DNA of 63,227 nucleotides. It comes from an uncultured Campylobacter sp. (lineage in GTDB: Bacteria > Campylobacterota > Campylobacteria > Campylobacterales > Campylobacteraceae). Shown here piece after piece: positions 23,537-32,669 of this stretch (positions within the stretch are counted from its first letter, which is position 1; every line of letters starts with the position of its first letter). Made by a program: the position numbers and the translations under genes. The notes under the pieces were generated by a model. It saw only the letters and a program-made list of their open reading frames with translations, made no database searches and was not told the DNA's origin. The stretch is from assembly GCF_937921625.1 (NCBI RefSeq), contig NZ_CAKZTI010000039.1, positions 1 through 63,227 on the forward strand, given 5' to 3'.

Positions 23537-23962
23537 ATCTTCCTCCTGAATTTTAGGATACTTTTAAATGGCATTTTATCAAAATTTAGAATTTATGCAC
23601 CTTAAATTTCGTTAGATTTAATTAAAATTTTATATTTATTCATCGTCTAGTAGGTTTTAAATTTAAAAATAAAAGGCGGATTAAAATTTAGCGCGGCGGG
23701 CGAAACATTAAATTACGACAGAAAAAGCATTAAATTTTATAAAGTATTGAATAATACGATGGGCGAAGCATTAAATTTTATGAAGCATTAAATTTACAAA
23801 GCAATGAAATTTTATCAAGAATTTTATAACGACGAAAAGTATTTTAGGATAAGCAGGCGTAGGTTGGATGATTTTGTGCGATACTAGCAGGCGCGCTGTT
23901 TGTGCGCCGCGGCGAAGTATTTTTGTAAAATCATCCGTTAAATTTTAGAAAATTTCCAAAGA
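23537..23962. promoter_or_regulatory. hydA upstream region with clustered direct repeats
   Basis: Five copies of a motif close to RAAGCATTAAATTTTA start near 23702, 23724, 23765, 23782 and 23798, and a dyad GTATT-GAAT-AATAC lies at 23744-23757 among them. The array is 165-280 bp upstream of hydA and just beyond the end of mfrE. It could be a regulator binding array or a decayed intergenic repeat. Confidence 0.4.
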
Positions 23963-24820
23963 TCAGCTTACCAGTCTCGTTGCATCTTGGATATTGATGT
24001 TTAGTCCAAGCTGCTCGTTGCTTAGCCCAAGAGCAAGACCTACTAGTTGGGATAGGTGGATGATCGGCTTTCTTGCCTTGGAGTTCATCGCTTCTTGGTA
24101 TCGCTCCTGATAGATATCTAGCTGCATCTGGCATAGCGGACAAGGGGTAACTACGACGTCGGCTCCGTGCTCGGCAGCGTCATTTACGATCTCGCTTGAC
24201 ATTTTAGATACCGATTTTACCGCTGGATAGCTAGCGTGAAAGCCGCAGCAATCAAGGCGTTTTTCAAAAGGCACTATCTGAGCACCAAGTGCGTTAACTA
24301 CCGCTTCAAAGCTTTTTGGATTGGTTGAGCTTTCTTTTTTAAGCTCGCGCTCCGGTCTTAATGAGTGGCAGCCGTAAAATAGCGCTACTTTTAAATTTGT
24401 TAGCGGTCTTACGACTTTAGCTTTTAATGTATCTAAGCTTTGATATAGCACCCAAAGCAAGCTCGTTATCTCGGTACTTCCCTGATACTGCATACCGCCC
24501 TCTTTTAAAAAGGTATTGATATAGCTTTTAGCACCCTTATCCAAAGTTAGCTTTGCTTTAGTTAGAGTTAGCATACAGGTGGAGCAGGTAGTTAGCAGAG
24601 GCATATTCATACCCTCGGCTAGCGCGATGTTTCTAGCATTGGCTACCAAGCTTGCCATAGGATCTACGCATTGAGCTTGACTAGCCCCACAGCAGCTCCA
24701 GCCTTTTATCTCGTGAAGTTTAATACCCAGTACCGGAGCGATCGCTTCAAGTGAAATTTTAGATTCCTTTGCGGCTTGACTTAAAACGCAACCCGGGAAA
24801 AATGCAAATTCGTTATTCAT
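23963..24820 (-). CDS. mfrE: MfrE (SdhE-type) heterodisulfide-reductase-like subunit
   Basis: This 285-residue subunit has two cysteine-rich CCG domains: GWSCCGASQAQC near residue 60 and LDCCGFHASYP near 190, with paired partner cysteines (FFPGCVLSQ; TTCSTCML; FYGCHSL; VTPCPLCQMQ). In Campylobacter methylmenaquinol:fumarate reductase the E subunit takes the place of a cytochrome anchor for quinol contact. ATG at 24820 follows GGAGGAGAGG. It is third in mfrABE, 10 bp after mfrB. Alternative naming is SdhC/SdhE-type. Confidence 0.88.
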   Translation of the reverse strand: MNNEFAFFPGCVLSQAAKESKISLEAIAPVLGIKLHEIKGWSCCGASQAQCVDPMASLVANARNIALAEGMNMPLLTTCSTCMLTLTKAKLTLDKGAKSYINTFLKEGGMQYQGSTEITSLLWVLYQSLDTLKAKVVRPLTNLKVALFYGCHSLRPERELKKESSTNPKSFEAVVNALGAQIVPFEKRLDCCGFHASYPAVKSVSKMSSEIVNDAAEHGADVVVTPCPLCQMQLDIYQERYQEAMNSKARKPIIHLSQLVGLALGLSNEQLGLNINIQDATRLVS

Positions 24821-24830
24821 CCTCTCCTCC

Positions 24831-25805
24831 TTATTCTATCTCGCCGCTAGCTTGAGCTTTGCGTGCGGCCTCTATCATCTTAACGAGCTGCGCATGACCC
24901 TCGATCTCCTCGCCTCCGAATACGTGCAAAGGATTCATCTTACCCGCAGCCATTAAATTTGCCGCTACGTCCATCTTGCCCATATTTGCAAATACCCCCT
25001 CGCTTCTTAGAGCAAGCTTGATCTCGTTTAATCTTCCGCTTCCCTCTACGATGTCTAGCAGGAATGCCTCCGCGTGAGCTGGACCGCTTCCTGCGGTTAA
25101 GCCTTTTTTCATCGCTAAGGCGCGAAGTGCGGTGATGTCGCTTTGAGCGCTTATGCCTTTAGGGCAGCGATCGGCGCACTCTTGGCAGTGCACGCATAGC
25201 CATAATCCGTTTAGTACCGCAGGCTTTAGATGAGGCATAGCGTCCCTGCTTCTTGAATCAAACGCGGCGCGGTTAGCATGCGTGAAAACAAAGGGTTGCA
25301 TATAATCGCTCGCGTCAGCTTCTAGCTTATTGCATTCGCTAGCGCAACATCCGCAAAGTATACAATCCCACTGCTTTTTGACGCGCTCCATCTGCTCAGG
25401 GCTTTGTTTACAACCTTTTTCGGCGCTAAATTCTTTCTTAGGGGCAATCGTAGGTTTAATCTTTCTTAAATTTTCGATACTAGGCTCCCAGTCCACTACT
25501 AGATCCGAGATCACTCGAAAATTATTTAACGCAGAGATCGCAAAGCTATCAGGGTTTTCATACTCCGCAAGCAGAGCCTCCATCTTGGTATCGCAGGCGA
25601 GATATGAGTGCCCGTTTACCCTCACGGCACAGGCTCCGCATATCGCCATACGACACGCTGCGGTAAAATTTAAAGTGATATCTAAATTTTGCTTAATAAA
25701 TTGCAAAACTCCAAGCAGGGTCTTTCCTTTGATCTGCTCCAAACTTAACTCGTAGGCTTGCTTATAATTTTTGCTTCCGTCGAAGCGGTCTATGATAAAT
25801 TTCAT
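24831..25805 (-). CDS. mfrB: MfrB iron-sulfur subunit of fumarate reductase
   Basis: This 324-residue protein has three clusters. The 2Fe-2S site is CRMAICGACAVRVNG with the later Cys in YLACDTK. The other two cluster motifs are CILCGCCASECN and CVHCQECADRCPKG. It links the flavin subunit to MfrE. The start ATG overlaps the mfrA stop (ATGA at 25802-25805). The C-terminal 80 residues extend beyond the usual FrdB, as in the E-type family. Confidence 0.9.
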   Translation of the reverse strand: MKFIIDRFDGSKNYKQAYELSLEQIKGKTLLGVLQFIKQNLDITLNFTAACRMAICGACAVRVNGHSYLACDTKMEALLAEYENPDSFAISALNNFRVISDLVVDWEPSIENLRKIKPTIAPKKEFSAEKGCKQSPEQMERVKKQWDCILCGCCASECNKLEADASDYMQPFVFTHANRAAFDSRSRDAMPHLKPAVLNGLWLCVHCQECADRCPKGISAQSDITALRALAMKKGLTAGSGPAHAEAFLLDIVEGSGRLNEIKLALRSEGVFANMGKMDVAANLMAAGKMNPLHVFGGEEIEGHAQLVKMIEAARKAQASGEIE

Positions 25806-27682
25806 TGAGGTTTCCTTCCGTCAAGAGAGAATTCCGTAACGACGACCTCTTTGTAGCCCAAGCTTAGCTCGCCTGCATCGTTCATCGTCACAATACTGTG
25901 CTTTAAGAAATTTTTATCGTCGCGCTTCGGATAATCCTCTCTGGTATGCGCGCCGCGGCTTTCCAGCCTCTTTTGCGCAGCCAAACACGCACAGCGCGCA
26001 AGCAGGATTAAATTTCCAAGCTCGACGTAGTCGGTAAATGCGGTATTCATAACCGGATTTGTATCCGCGACGTGCAGCTCGTCGTAGCGCGCTTTAATGC
26101 CCTCTAAATTTTGCGAAAGCAGATCGAGCTTCTCGCCGGTTCTAAAGATGCCCATATTGTCCCAAAGCTGCGCGCCTAGCTCTTCGCGCAAATCATACAT
26201 CTCGTTTGCCTTGCCCGAACCGTTTGCGATCTGCTTAAATTTAGCCTGCCATTTTTGCGCCAGCTCGCTTGCCCTTTTACCGTCACCGAAGCCCTCCTGC
26301 TTCGCGGCATAATCCGCTGCGCCTAGTCCTGCGAGCTTGCCCGTTACGACGGCGTCGGTTAAAGAATTTCCGCCTAAACGGTTTGCGCCGTGAATCGAGA
26401 TACAAGACGCTTCGCCCGCGGTGTAAAGCCCAGAAATTTTAGTGCTCATATCGTCAAATTTTGTGACTTCAATGCCCCCCATCGAGTAGTGAGCGGTAGG
26501 ACGAATAGGAATCGGCTCCTCGATTAGATCGATACCCTCAAACAAAATGGCGGTGTGTCTGATCTTAGGAAGGGCTTTTAAAATTTTATCTTTTCCGAGA
26601 TGTCTTACGTCAAGCAGCACGTATGCGCCGAGTCCCTCGCCGTAGCCCCTACCCTCGCGAATCTCGGTTTCGATCGCGCGAGCTACGACGTCGCGGGGCG
26701 CAAGCTCCATCTTTTCGTGGTAGTTTTTCATAAAGCGCTCGCCTTTGTTGTTGAGCAGATATCCGCCCTCGCCTCGCGCAGCTTCGGTAATGAGCGCGCC
26801 GCCGCTTTTGATGCCTGTAGGATGAAACTGCACCATCTCCGGATCGCTAAATCCAAGACCTGCGCGCAGTGCCGCCGCGATACCGTCGCCGGTAGCTATA
26901 TAAGGAACCGAGGTGCGGTTGTAAAACATCCTCGTATATCCGCCCGTAGCGATTACCAAGGCTTTGCAAAGCACCGGATAAAAATCGCCGGTTTGGATAT
27001 TTCGAAGCACGACGCCCTCGCATCTGCCGTCAGGTGCGCTGATCTCAAGCAACTCGTGATCGATTAAAAATTTCACGCCGTTGCTGACCGCATCGTCAAA
27101 ACAGGCGTGCATCAAGATATGACCCGTCTTATCGGCGGAGTAGTTGCATCGCTTTTTAGACGCGCCGCCCATAAAGCGCTGTGCTACGCCGCCCGGGACG
27201 CCGCTTTCTTTGCCATCCACGCCGCCGCTGGCGTTTCTGGAAAACAGCGTGCCGATGTAATCCATCTCGGCAATCGTAGGGCCCGCAAGCTCGCAAAATT
27301 TAATCGCGGCGTCCTGATCTACGAGATATGCGCCGCCCTTTACGGTGTCGTAGGCGTGAAGCTTGTATGAATCGCCGTTTGCGAAGCTCGTAACGCCGTT
27401 GATACCGCCTTCCGCCATACAGGTCGCGTTGCGCGAAGGCATCATCTTCGTAGCCACGACTACGCTAAGATTTGGATTACTCTTTCTTACCGCTACGGCT
27501 GCACGCAAACCCGCGCCTCCCGAGCCGATAACAAGTACGTCCACACTAGGAAGGCCGCCTTCGTTGCCGCCGTCTGCGCTTTTACTTTTATCGGTATCCA
27601 CGCAGCCGCTAAGGCTAAGCGCGCCGACGCTGATACAGGCCGATTTTAAGAAATCGCGTCTGTTGAAATTTGATTCGCTCAT
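25802..27682 (-). CDS. mfrA: MfrA, Tat-exported flavoprotein of methylmenaquinol:fumarate reductase
   Basis: This is the catalytic FAD subunit, about 626 residues. The N-terminal FNRRDFLKSACISVGALSLSGC is a twin-arginine signal, which places the enzyme in the periplasm, unlike cytoplasmic FrdA. The FAD site VLVIGSGGAGLRAAVAV, the substrate loop HPTGIKSGGALITEAARGEGG, and HGANRLGGNSL are present. I choose ATG 27682, which follows GGAGAGG; the ATG at 27694 would lie upstream of that site. The signal ends in a possible lipobox-like LSGC, so lipid anchoring is conceivable but not usual. A LysR gene is divergent, with a dyad operator between them. Confidence 0.92.
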   Translation of the reverse strand: MSESNFNRRDFLKSACISVGALSLSGCVDTDKSKSADGGNEGGLPSVDVLVIGSGGAGLRAAVAVRKSNPNLSVVVATKMMPSRNATCMAEGGINGVTSFANGDSYKLHAYDTVKGGAYLVDQDAAIKFCELAGPTIAEMDYIGTLFSRNASGGVDGKESGVPGGVAQRFMGGASKKRCNYSADKTGHILMHACFDDAVSNGVKFLIDHELLEISAPDGRCEGVVLRNIQTGDFYPVLCKALVIATGGYTRMFYNRTSVPYIATGDGIAAALRAGLGFSDPEMVQFHPTGIKSGGALITEAARGEGGYLLNNKGERFMKNYHEKMELAPRDVVARAIETEIREGRGYGEGLGAYVLLDVRHLGKDKILKALPKIRHTAILFEGIDLIEEPIPIRPTAHYSMGGIEVTKFDDMSTKISGLYTAGEASCISIHGANRLGGNSLTDAVVTGKLAGLGAADYAAKQEGFGDGKRASELAQKWQAKFKQIANGSGKANEMYDLREELGAQLWDNMGIFRTGEKLDLLSQNLEGIKARYDELHVADTNPVMNTAFTDYVELGNLILLARCACLAAQKRLESRGAHTREDYPKRDDKNFLKHSIVTMNDAGELSLGYKEVVVTEFSLDGRKPQ

Positions 27683-27713
27683 TTTCCTCTCCATTTGAGA
27701 AATTCTTAGCTTA

Positions 27714-27750
27714 AGTTTAAAGTTCTAAACTAAAAGCGTAATTTTAGTTT
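27714..27750. promoter_or_regulatory. Overlapping dyads, candidate LysR operator between mfrA and the LysR gene
   Basis: Two perfect dyads overlap. One has arms AGTTTA (27714-27719) and TAAACT (27726-27731). The other has arms AAACTAAAA (27727-27735) and TTTTAGTTT (27742-27750). Both fit the T-N11-A layout of LysR-type boxes in the divergent 129-141 bp promoter region. Confidence 0.55.
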
Positions 27751-27823
27751 CATTTTTAACATAAGTCAAATATTATTTAGTGTATCATTTCATAAGAATT
27801 AAATTATCAATTGGAGAGGCTAA

Positions 27824-28729
27824 ATGAATTTGCATCGCATGGAGCTAGTATTAAAAGTAGCAGAATTTCGTAGCTTTACTAAGGCTGCCGAGGCACTTAG
27901 AATCCCGCAGCCGTCGCTATCACAGAGCATTTTATCACTGGAACGTGAGCTTGGAGCGCAGCTTTTTAACCGCACGAGTAATCCCATTTCGCTTACGCAC
28001 GCGGGAAAAATTTATGCTAGTAAAGCCAAAGTCATTTTTGATGCCATAAACGACCTAAAAAACGATATCTCTGAAATAAGCGGCGTAAAAAATGATAAAA
28101 TTCGCATCGGCTTTTCGCAAAATGGCTATAATCTACTGCCGTCGCTGCTACCGATGTTTTGCAAGAAATTTAAGGATTCGGATCTGCAAATTACGCAGTT
28201 TTCTTCTGCGCTTAGCATTCGTGAAATGCTACTTCAAGGTGATCTTGATGTCGGTATGCTGATACTGCCCATCGATATGAGTGGGCTTGACGGGGTTAAA
28301 ATTCTAACGCAAAAAACCTATGTCGCTCTAAGCTCCACCCATCCGCTCTCGCTTGAGTTTAAAAACGAATCTGTTCCCAAAATTGACATTTCGCGCTTAA
28401 AAGAGGAAAGATTTATCCTGCCTAATCAAAGCCTAAGAAGCGCCGAGCAGATAGATGCATTTTTTGCTGCTGCGGGATTTGCGCCAAAAGTGCTGTGTCG
28501 TACGGAGACCTTTGATATCGCCAATGCTATCGTCGCAAGCGGCGCAGGAGCGTGCTTTAGCATACCGCAGATGATAAAAGAAGATAAGGCAAGTAGGATA
28601 AAGCTCTTTGATGTAGGCGCGCGCGAGCTTGATAATACGCTAATAATCGCTTATAAAAAAGGCAAACTTCTAAACCATCTAGCGCAGGCGTTTATCAAAA
28701 CTGCACGTAAAATTTCTAATGAAATTTAA
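27824..28729 (+). CDS. LysR-family transcriptional regulator
   Basis: This 301-residue protein has an N-terminal winged helix-turn-helix (MELVLKVAEFRSFTKAAEALRIPQPSLSQSILSLE split over residues 4-38) and a periplasmic-binding-protein-like effector domain from about residue 90. ATG at 27824 follows TTGGAGAGG. It is divergent from mfrABE and probably regulates it together with itself. The effector is unknown; a dicarboxylate would make sense from context only. Confidence 0.9.
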   Translation: MNLHRMELVLKVAEFRSFTKAAEALRIPQPSLSQSILSLERELGAQLFNRTSNPISLTHAGKIYASKAKVIFDAINDLKNDISEISGVKNDKIRIGFSQNGYNLLPSLLPMFCKKFKDSDLQITQFSSALSIREMLLQGDLDVGMLILPIDMSGLDGVKILTQKTYVALSSTHPLSLEFKNESVPKIDISRLKEERFILPNQSLRSAEQIDAFFAAAGFAPKVLCRTETFDIANAIVASGAGACFSIPQMIKEDKASRIKLFDVGARELDNTLIIAYKKGKLLNHLAQAFIKTARKISNEI

Positions 28730-28922
28730 CGCAACGATAAATGATAGATTGAGTTTTTGCAGCACTTTGCCTCTTTGTTAGCTTTTGCACAAAAATTTTT
28801 GGAGCGGATTTCGCTCAAGTTTAGGTAAAATTTCAAACTAAGCTTAAATTAGAATTTTGCCAATAGAATTTTTTATTGCTAAAATTTCACTCACAATTTA
28901 CGACGAAATTTAGCGCAAAATT

Positions 28923-30539
28923 CTAATTTTTCACTCCGCTTAAAATATCCAAATCCTTGTTATACACTTTAGTATCTACTTCAAAAATTCCAAGCAGCGT
29001 GTGAAAAAGATTATCGTGCGAAAAAGCGTCGTCCTTATGCGATTTAAGCGCGCTCAGATCGTATCTTTCGCGCATTTTTCCCTCACCTAGCCAAACGATG
29101 GCGCCGATATGCTTTTGCGCCTCGGGAGCAAAAAGATAGGGCATGCCGTGCAGATAAACGCCGCCCTCGCCCAAACTCTCGCCGTGATCGCTCATATAGA
29201 TCATCGCTGTTTCGTACGTCTTAGAATATGGTTTTAAAAATTCTACAACCTTGCTTAAAAAATAATCCGTGTATAAAATCGCGTTATCGTAGGCATTTGA
29301 AATTTCTTGCTGCGAGCAGTTCTCAAGCTCGTTATCGCGGCAAACGGGGCTAAATTTTTCAAATTCTTTCTTATAGCGCTTAAAATACGCAGGCCCGTGA
29401 TTGCCCATCTGATGCAGCACGATTAATACATCTTTGCCCGCGTTTTCGGCGATAAATTTATCAAGCCCCGCAAGCATCCCCTCGTCCCTGCACTCTACGT
29501 CGCAGATCGGATTATTTTGCGGAATTTTAAAATCCTGATATTTCACGCGCAGCGCCACACCTTTGGAATCGGAATTGTTATCGCGCCACAAAATCGCCAT
29601 GTCATCAGCGCGGTTTAGTATGTCTAATACGTTTTGCTCCTCCATAGCCTTTTCGACGCTAAATTCCTCGCGATTTAGCAGCGAAAACATGCACGGCACG
29701 CTTTGCGCCGTCGAAGTGCCACAAGAATGGGTATTGCTTAGGCTTACGACACCCTGCTCTTTGGCTAGTAGCGGATTAGTATCTCGCTCGTAGCCGTTTA
29801 GCGAAAATCTATCCGCTCTCGCCGCTTCGCCCACGACTACGACGACGAGCTTTTTTGGACTTGTAGAATTTTTATCGATATGCGCGTCCGTAGCGATTTG
29901 CATCAGAGGCTGCAAGCCCTGCTTTTTAGATTTTGCGACAAATTTAACGCCGCTGTAGATCCAATATCCGGGATTTGCGTAGCTGCGTAAAATTTTATGC
30001 TCTCTGAAAAACGACGCGTAGTATTTGCTAAATCCAAAAAGCAGCGCCGCGATGATCGCTATGCAAATGCCTGCCGCTTTGAGCTTAGCTAAAATTTCAA
30101 ATTTAAGCGGACGGTATCTAACGCGCAAGCGAGCGATCAGCACGCAGGGCAAGACGCCCAGCACCAGCACGTAAATCGCCAGTCGCAGACTGAAAAGATC
30201 CGCCGACTCGGCGAAGTTCGTCTGGGCTGCGTTACGGATCATCTCCGAATCGATTACGACGTTATAGCTATCCATGAAATACGCCGTAAACGACGAAATA
30301 AAAAAGCATATCATCAAAATCGGCTTGGTTGTATAACGCGAGCTAAAAATCGTAAAAAATAGTGTCAAAAAAGCGATCAAAGCCGCCATGTCGCAGACAA
30401 AATATATAAAATTTAGCCCTGAAATTCCGTAGGCATTTATGATATTTTTGAAAAACGAGAAGTTAAAAAATGCCACAAAAGCAAGCGAGCTTAGAAAAAT
30501 AAGCTTCTGCTGCGACGGATTTTTGAAAAAACTAGGCAC
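28923..30539 (-). CDS. Phosphoethanolamine transferase (EptA/EptC family)
   Basis: This inner-membrane enzyme has five N-terminal membrane segments and a periplasmic sulfatase-like domain. Key motifs are VVGEAARADRFSLNGYERDTNP, THSCGTSTAQSVPCMFS (with the Thr nucleophile), HQMGNHGPAY and SDHGESLGEGGVYLHGMPY (zinc ligands). It adds phosphoethanolamine to lipid A; in C. jejuni the homologue EptC also acts on FlgG and LOS. I prefer GTG at 30539, 6 bases after AAGGAA, to the TTG at 30566; this gives 538 residues. It is divergent from the PepSY and two-component cluster. Confidence 0.9.
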   Translation of the reverse strand: MPSFFKNPSQQKLIFLSSLAFVAFFNFSFFKNIINAYGISGLNFIYFVCDMAALIAFLTLFFTIFSSRYTTKPILMICFFISSFTAYFMDSYNVVIDSEMIRNAAQTNFAESADLFSLRLAIYVLVLGVLPCVLIARLRVRYRPLKFEILAKLKAAGICIAIIAALLFGFSKYYASFFREHKILRSYANPGYWIYSGVKFVAKSKKQGLQPLMQIATDAHIDKNSTSPKKLVVVVVGEAARADRFSLNGYERDTNPLLAKEQGVVSLSNTHSCGTSTAQSVPCMFSLLNREEFSVEKAMEEQNVLDILNRADDMAILWRDNNSDSKGVALRVKYQDFKIPQNNPICDVECRDEGMLAGLDKFIAENAGKDVLIVLHQMGNHGPAYFKRYKKEFEKFSPVCRDNELENCSQQEISNAYDNAILYTDYFLSKVVEFLKPYSKTYETAMIYMSDHGESLGEGGVYLHGMPYLFAPEAQKHIGAIVWLGEGKMRERYDLSALKSHKDDAFSHDNLFHTLLGIFEVDTKVYNKDLDILSGVKN

Positions 30540-30746
30540 GAAGCGTTCCTTGAGATAAAATTTCAAGTTGAAATTTTACGGCGTTTTGGTAAATGCTCGG
30601 AAATTCCGCGCTTTGTATCTCACAAATCGCAGCAAAATTTTTGTGAAATTTTAAAATTTCGCGCGCATTCATCTTAGCTTCATCTTGGAATTTTAAAATT
30701 GCGCCATCCAAAATAAAATTTGGAAATAAAATCAAAAGGATTAAAG

Positions 30747-31250
30747 ATGAAAAATCTTAAAGCTTTAGGCGCGCTCGCCGCTACATTCGCCCTTGTAGGC
30801 GCATTAAACGCAGGAAACTTTAGCGAAAAAGATGCTAAAGTTTCATTCGATCAAGCGATAGGGATCGCACAGCAAAACTTTGGTGACGCGACTATAAAAA
30901 GCGTAGAAATCGACGATGAGCACGGAAGGCTCGTCTATGAGATAGAGTCGCATAAAGAAGGTAGCGAAAACGAGATCAAAATCGACGCTCAAAGCGGCGA
31001 AATTTTAAAGACTCAAACGCAAAAGAAGCTAAAGCCTAGTAAAATTGATTATTCGCAGGTCAAAATCAGTGCCGCAGACGCTCGCGCCAAAGCACTTAGC
31101 GTAAACACCGGCTGGGATTTTCGCGAGGTTGATTTAAAAAGTAACGGCGGTAAGCCTGCATACGAAGTCAAACTGCGCCAAGGCATGAGCAAAAAAGAGG
31201 TGCTAATCGACGCCGCTACGGGCGAGCAGATCTTGCAGCGTCAAAAATAA
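30747..31250 (+). CDS. Periplasmic PepSY-domain protein
   Basis: This 167-residue protein has a cleavable signal (MKNLKALGALAATFALVGALNAG) and two PepSY domains (about 28-92 and 105-167, each with the E-x-E/D...DAxTGE pattern: IDAQSGEIL and IDAATGEQIL). AAAGGA lies 5-6 bases before the ATG at 30747, which fixes the start rather than an upstream in-frame ATG. It heads a cluster with a two-component system. PepSY proteins often bind peptides or inhibit proteases and can act as sensor partners, so a signalling role is inferred. Confidence 0.82.
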   Translation: MKNLKALGALAATFALVGALNAGNFSEKDAKVSFDQAIGIAQQNFGDATIKSVEIDDEHGRLVYEIESHKEGSENEIKIDAQSGEILKTQTQKKLKPSKIDYSQVKISAADARAKALSVNTGWDFREVDLKSNGGKPAYEVKLRQGMSKKEVLIDAATGEQILQRQK

Positions 31251-31263
31251 GCAAAGGCGTGAG

Positions 31264-31875
31264 ATGAAAAATCAAAGCTTAAAGGGTGGAGCAGATAACT
31301 CCGCCCAAACTAGTGAGGCTTTGGACGCTAGGGATTTTAGCATAAACGAAAATGCTGACTATGGCGCCCAAAATGCAGACGCAGCTAAAAATTTAGATGA
31401 AAATGCGCAGGATTTTTCGGCAAATTTAGCAAGCGAAACAAGCGAGCGGAATCTCGCGCCCTGCGAGCAAAATTCTAAAGATTTTTCCAGCGTGGAATGT
31501 TGCAAAAATCAAAAAAATTCTTCGGATGCGAAAGATTATAAGGACGAGCGGAATTCTTCGCAGACGCAAGACTTATCAAGTGCGCAAAATTTCGCCGATA
31601 CGCAAAATTTTTCAGATATAAGTAATTTAGCAAGCGCGAAAGATTATGCCAGCGCAGCAAGCTGCGCGGAGGTTTGTAATTCTTGCAAGCCAGTGCTTTG
31701 CAGCCGCTGCAAACGCGAAATCGCTAAGCAAAATTTCAAGCTTGGCTACGTAGGATTTGGGCTTTTTGCGCTAAATATCGCAGCAGGCGCACTAAATTTT
31801 TTAGGGCGGTTAGGAAGCGTAGCGGATAAAAAGGCAAGCGAGATTAGAGCTAGGCAAAAGGCGCCTGCGAATTAG
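31264..31875 (+). CDS. Low-complexity protein with Cys-rich motif and C-terminal membrane helix
   Basis: I do not recognise this 203-residue protein. Residues 10-140 are a hydrophilic Asn/Asp/Ser/Ala-rich tract with short repeats (AQNFADTQNFSDISNLASAK). A compact zinc-ribbon-like motif (CNSCKPVLCSRC) follows, then one membrane helix (LGYVGFGLFALNIAAGALNFL). The last residues are basic. ATG at 31264 has AAAGG upstream. It lies 13 bp after the PepSY gene and before the response regulator, so it may be an accessory of that signalling cluster. Confidence 0.6.
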   Translation: MKNQSLKGGADNSAQTSEALDARDFSINENADYGAQNADAAKNLDENAQDFSANLASETSERNLAPCEQNSKDFSSVECCKNQKNSSDAKDYKDERNSSQTQDLSSAQNFADTQNFSDISNLASAKDYASAASCAEVCNSCKPVLCSRCKREIAKQNFKLGYVGFGLFALNIAAGALNFLGRLGSVADKKASEIRARQKAPAN

Positions 31876-32006
31876 CGCAGCTCCCAACGCTACTGAAATT
31901 TAGCGGTGCGTAAAATGAGCGGGTTTACACATCCAAGGCGCCGCAAAATTTATGCGTTTTTGGCTAAAATGGCGGATTAGAATTAGCAAAATTTTAAAGG
32001 AGCACT

Positions 32007-32669
32007 TTGAAAATTTTACTTGTCGAGGATGAAAAAGATCTAAATCAAATCATCGCAAAATGTCTGAAAAAGGACGGCTACAGCGTAGATTGCGCCTTTT
32101 GCGGCAAGGAAGCGCTAGAGTTTTTGGATGTCGCAAAATATGACGCTATCGTGCTTGATGCGATGATGCCTGTGATGGACGGCTTTGAGTTTTTGAAGGT
32201 GGCGCGGGCGCGCAGATTGGGAACGCCGGTTTTATTTTTAACTGCGCGGGACGCCAAAGAAGATATCATCGCAGGGCTTGATCTGGGCGCAGACGATTAT
32301 ATGGTTAAGCCCTTTGATTTTCGTGAGCTTTTGGCGCGACTTCGCGCAATTATCAGGCGTAAAAACGCTACTGCGGATAACGAAATTATCATAGGGCAAG
32401 TGCGCCTAAATCTAAGCAAAAAATCGGTCGTCTGCGCGGGCGAGGTAGTGGAGTTAACGGGTAAGGAATATAGAATTTTAGAGCTTTTGATGCTAAATCG
32501 CGGTGCGATTTTGAGTCGAGAACAAATCGGCGAGAGCATTTGGGATTTTAGCGACGAAACAAGCTCAAATGTTATCGATGTTTTAATCAAAAATATCCGC
32601 AAAAAGCTAGGCGAGCATGGCGATATAATAGAAACGAAGCGAGGGCTTGGCTATGTCGTGGCAAAATAG
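32007..32669 (+). CDS. OmpR/PhoB-family response regulator
   Basis: This 220-residue regulator has a receiver domain (acidic pocket Glu-Asp at VEDEKD, phosphoacceptor Asp in DAIVLDAMMPVMDG near residue 51, Lys in DYMVKPFDF) and a C-terminal winged helix (LTGKEYRILELLMLNRGAILSREQI; RKKLGEHGDIIETKRGLGYVV). The start is TTG at 32007, four bases after AAAGGAG. Its 3' end overlaps the kinase gene by 17 bp. It probably controls the neighbouring genes. Confidence 0.93.
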   Translation: MKILLVEDEKDLNQIIAKCLKKDGYSVDCAFCGKEALEFLDVAKYDAIVLDAMMPVMDGFEFLKVARARRLGTPVLFLTARDAKEDIIAGLDLGADDYMVKPFDFRELLARLRAIIRRKNATADNEIIIGQVRLNLSKKSVVCAGEVVELTGKEYRILELLMLNRGAILSREQIGESIWDFSDETSSNVIDVLIKNIRKKLGEHGDIIETKRGLGYVVAK

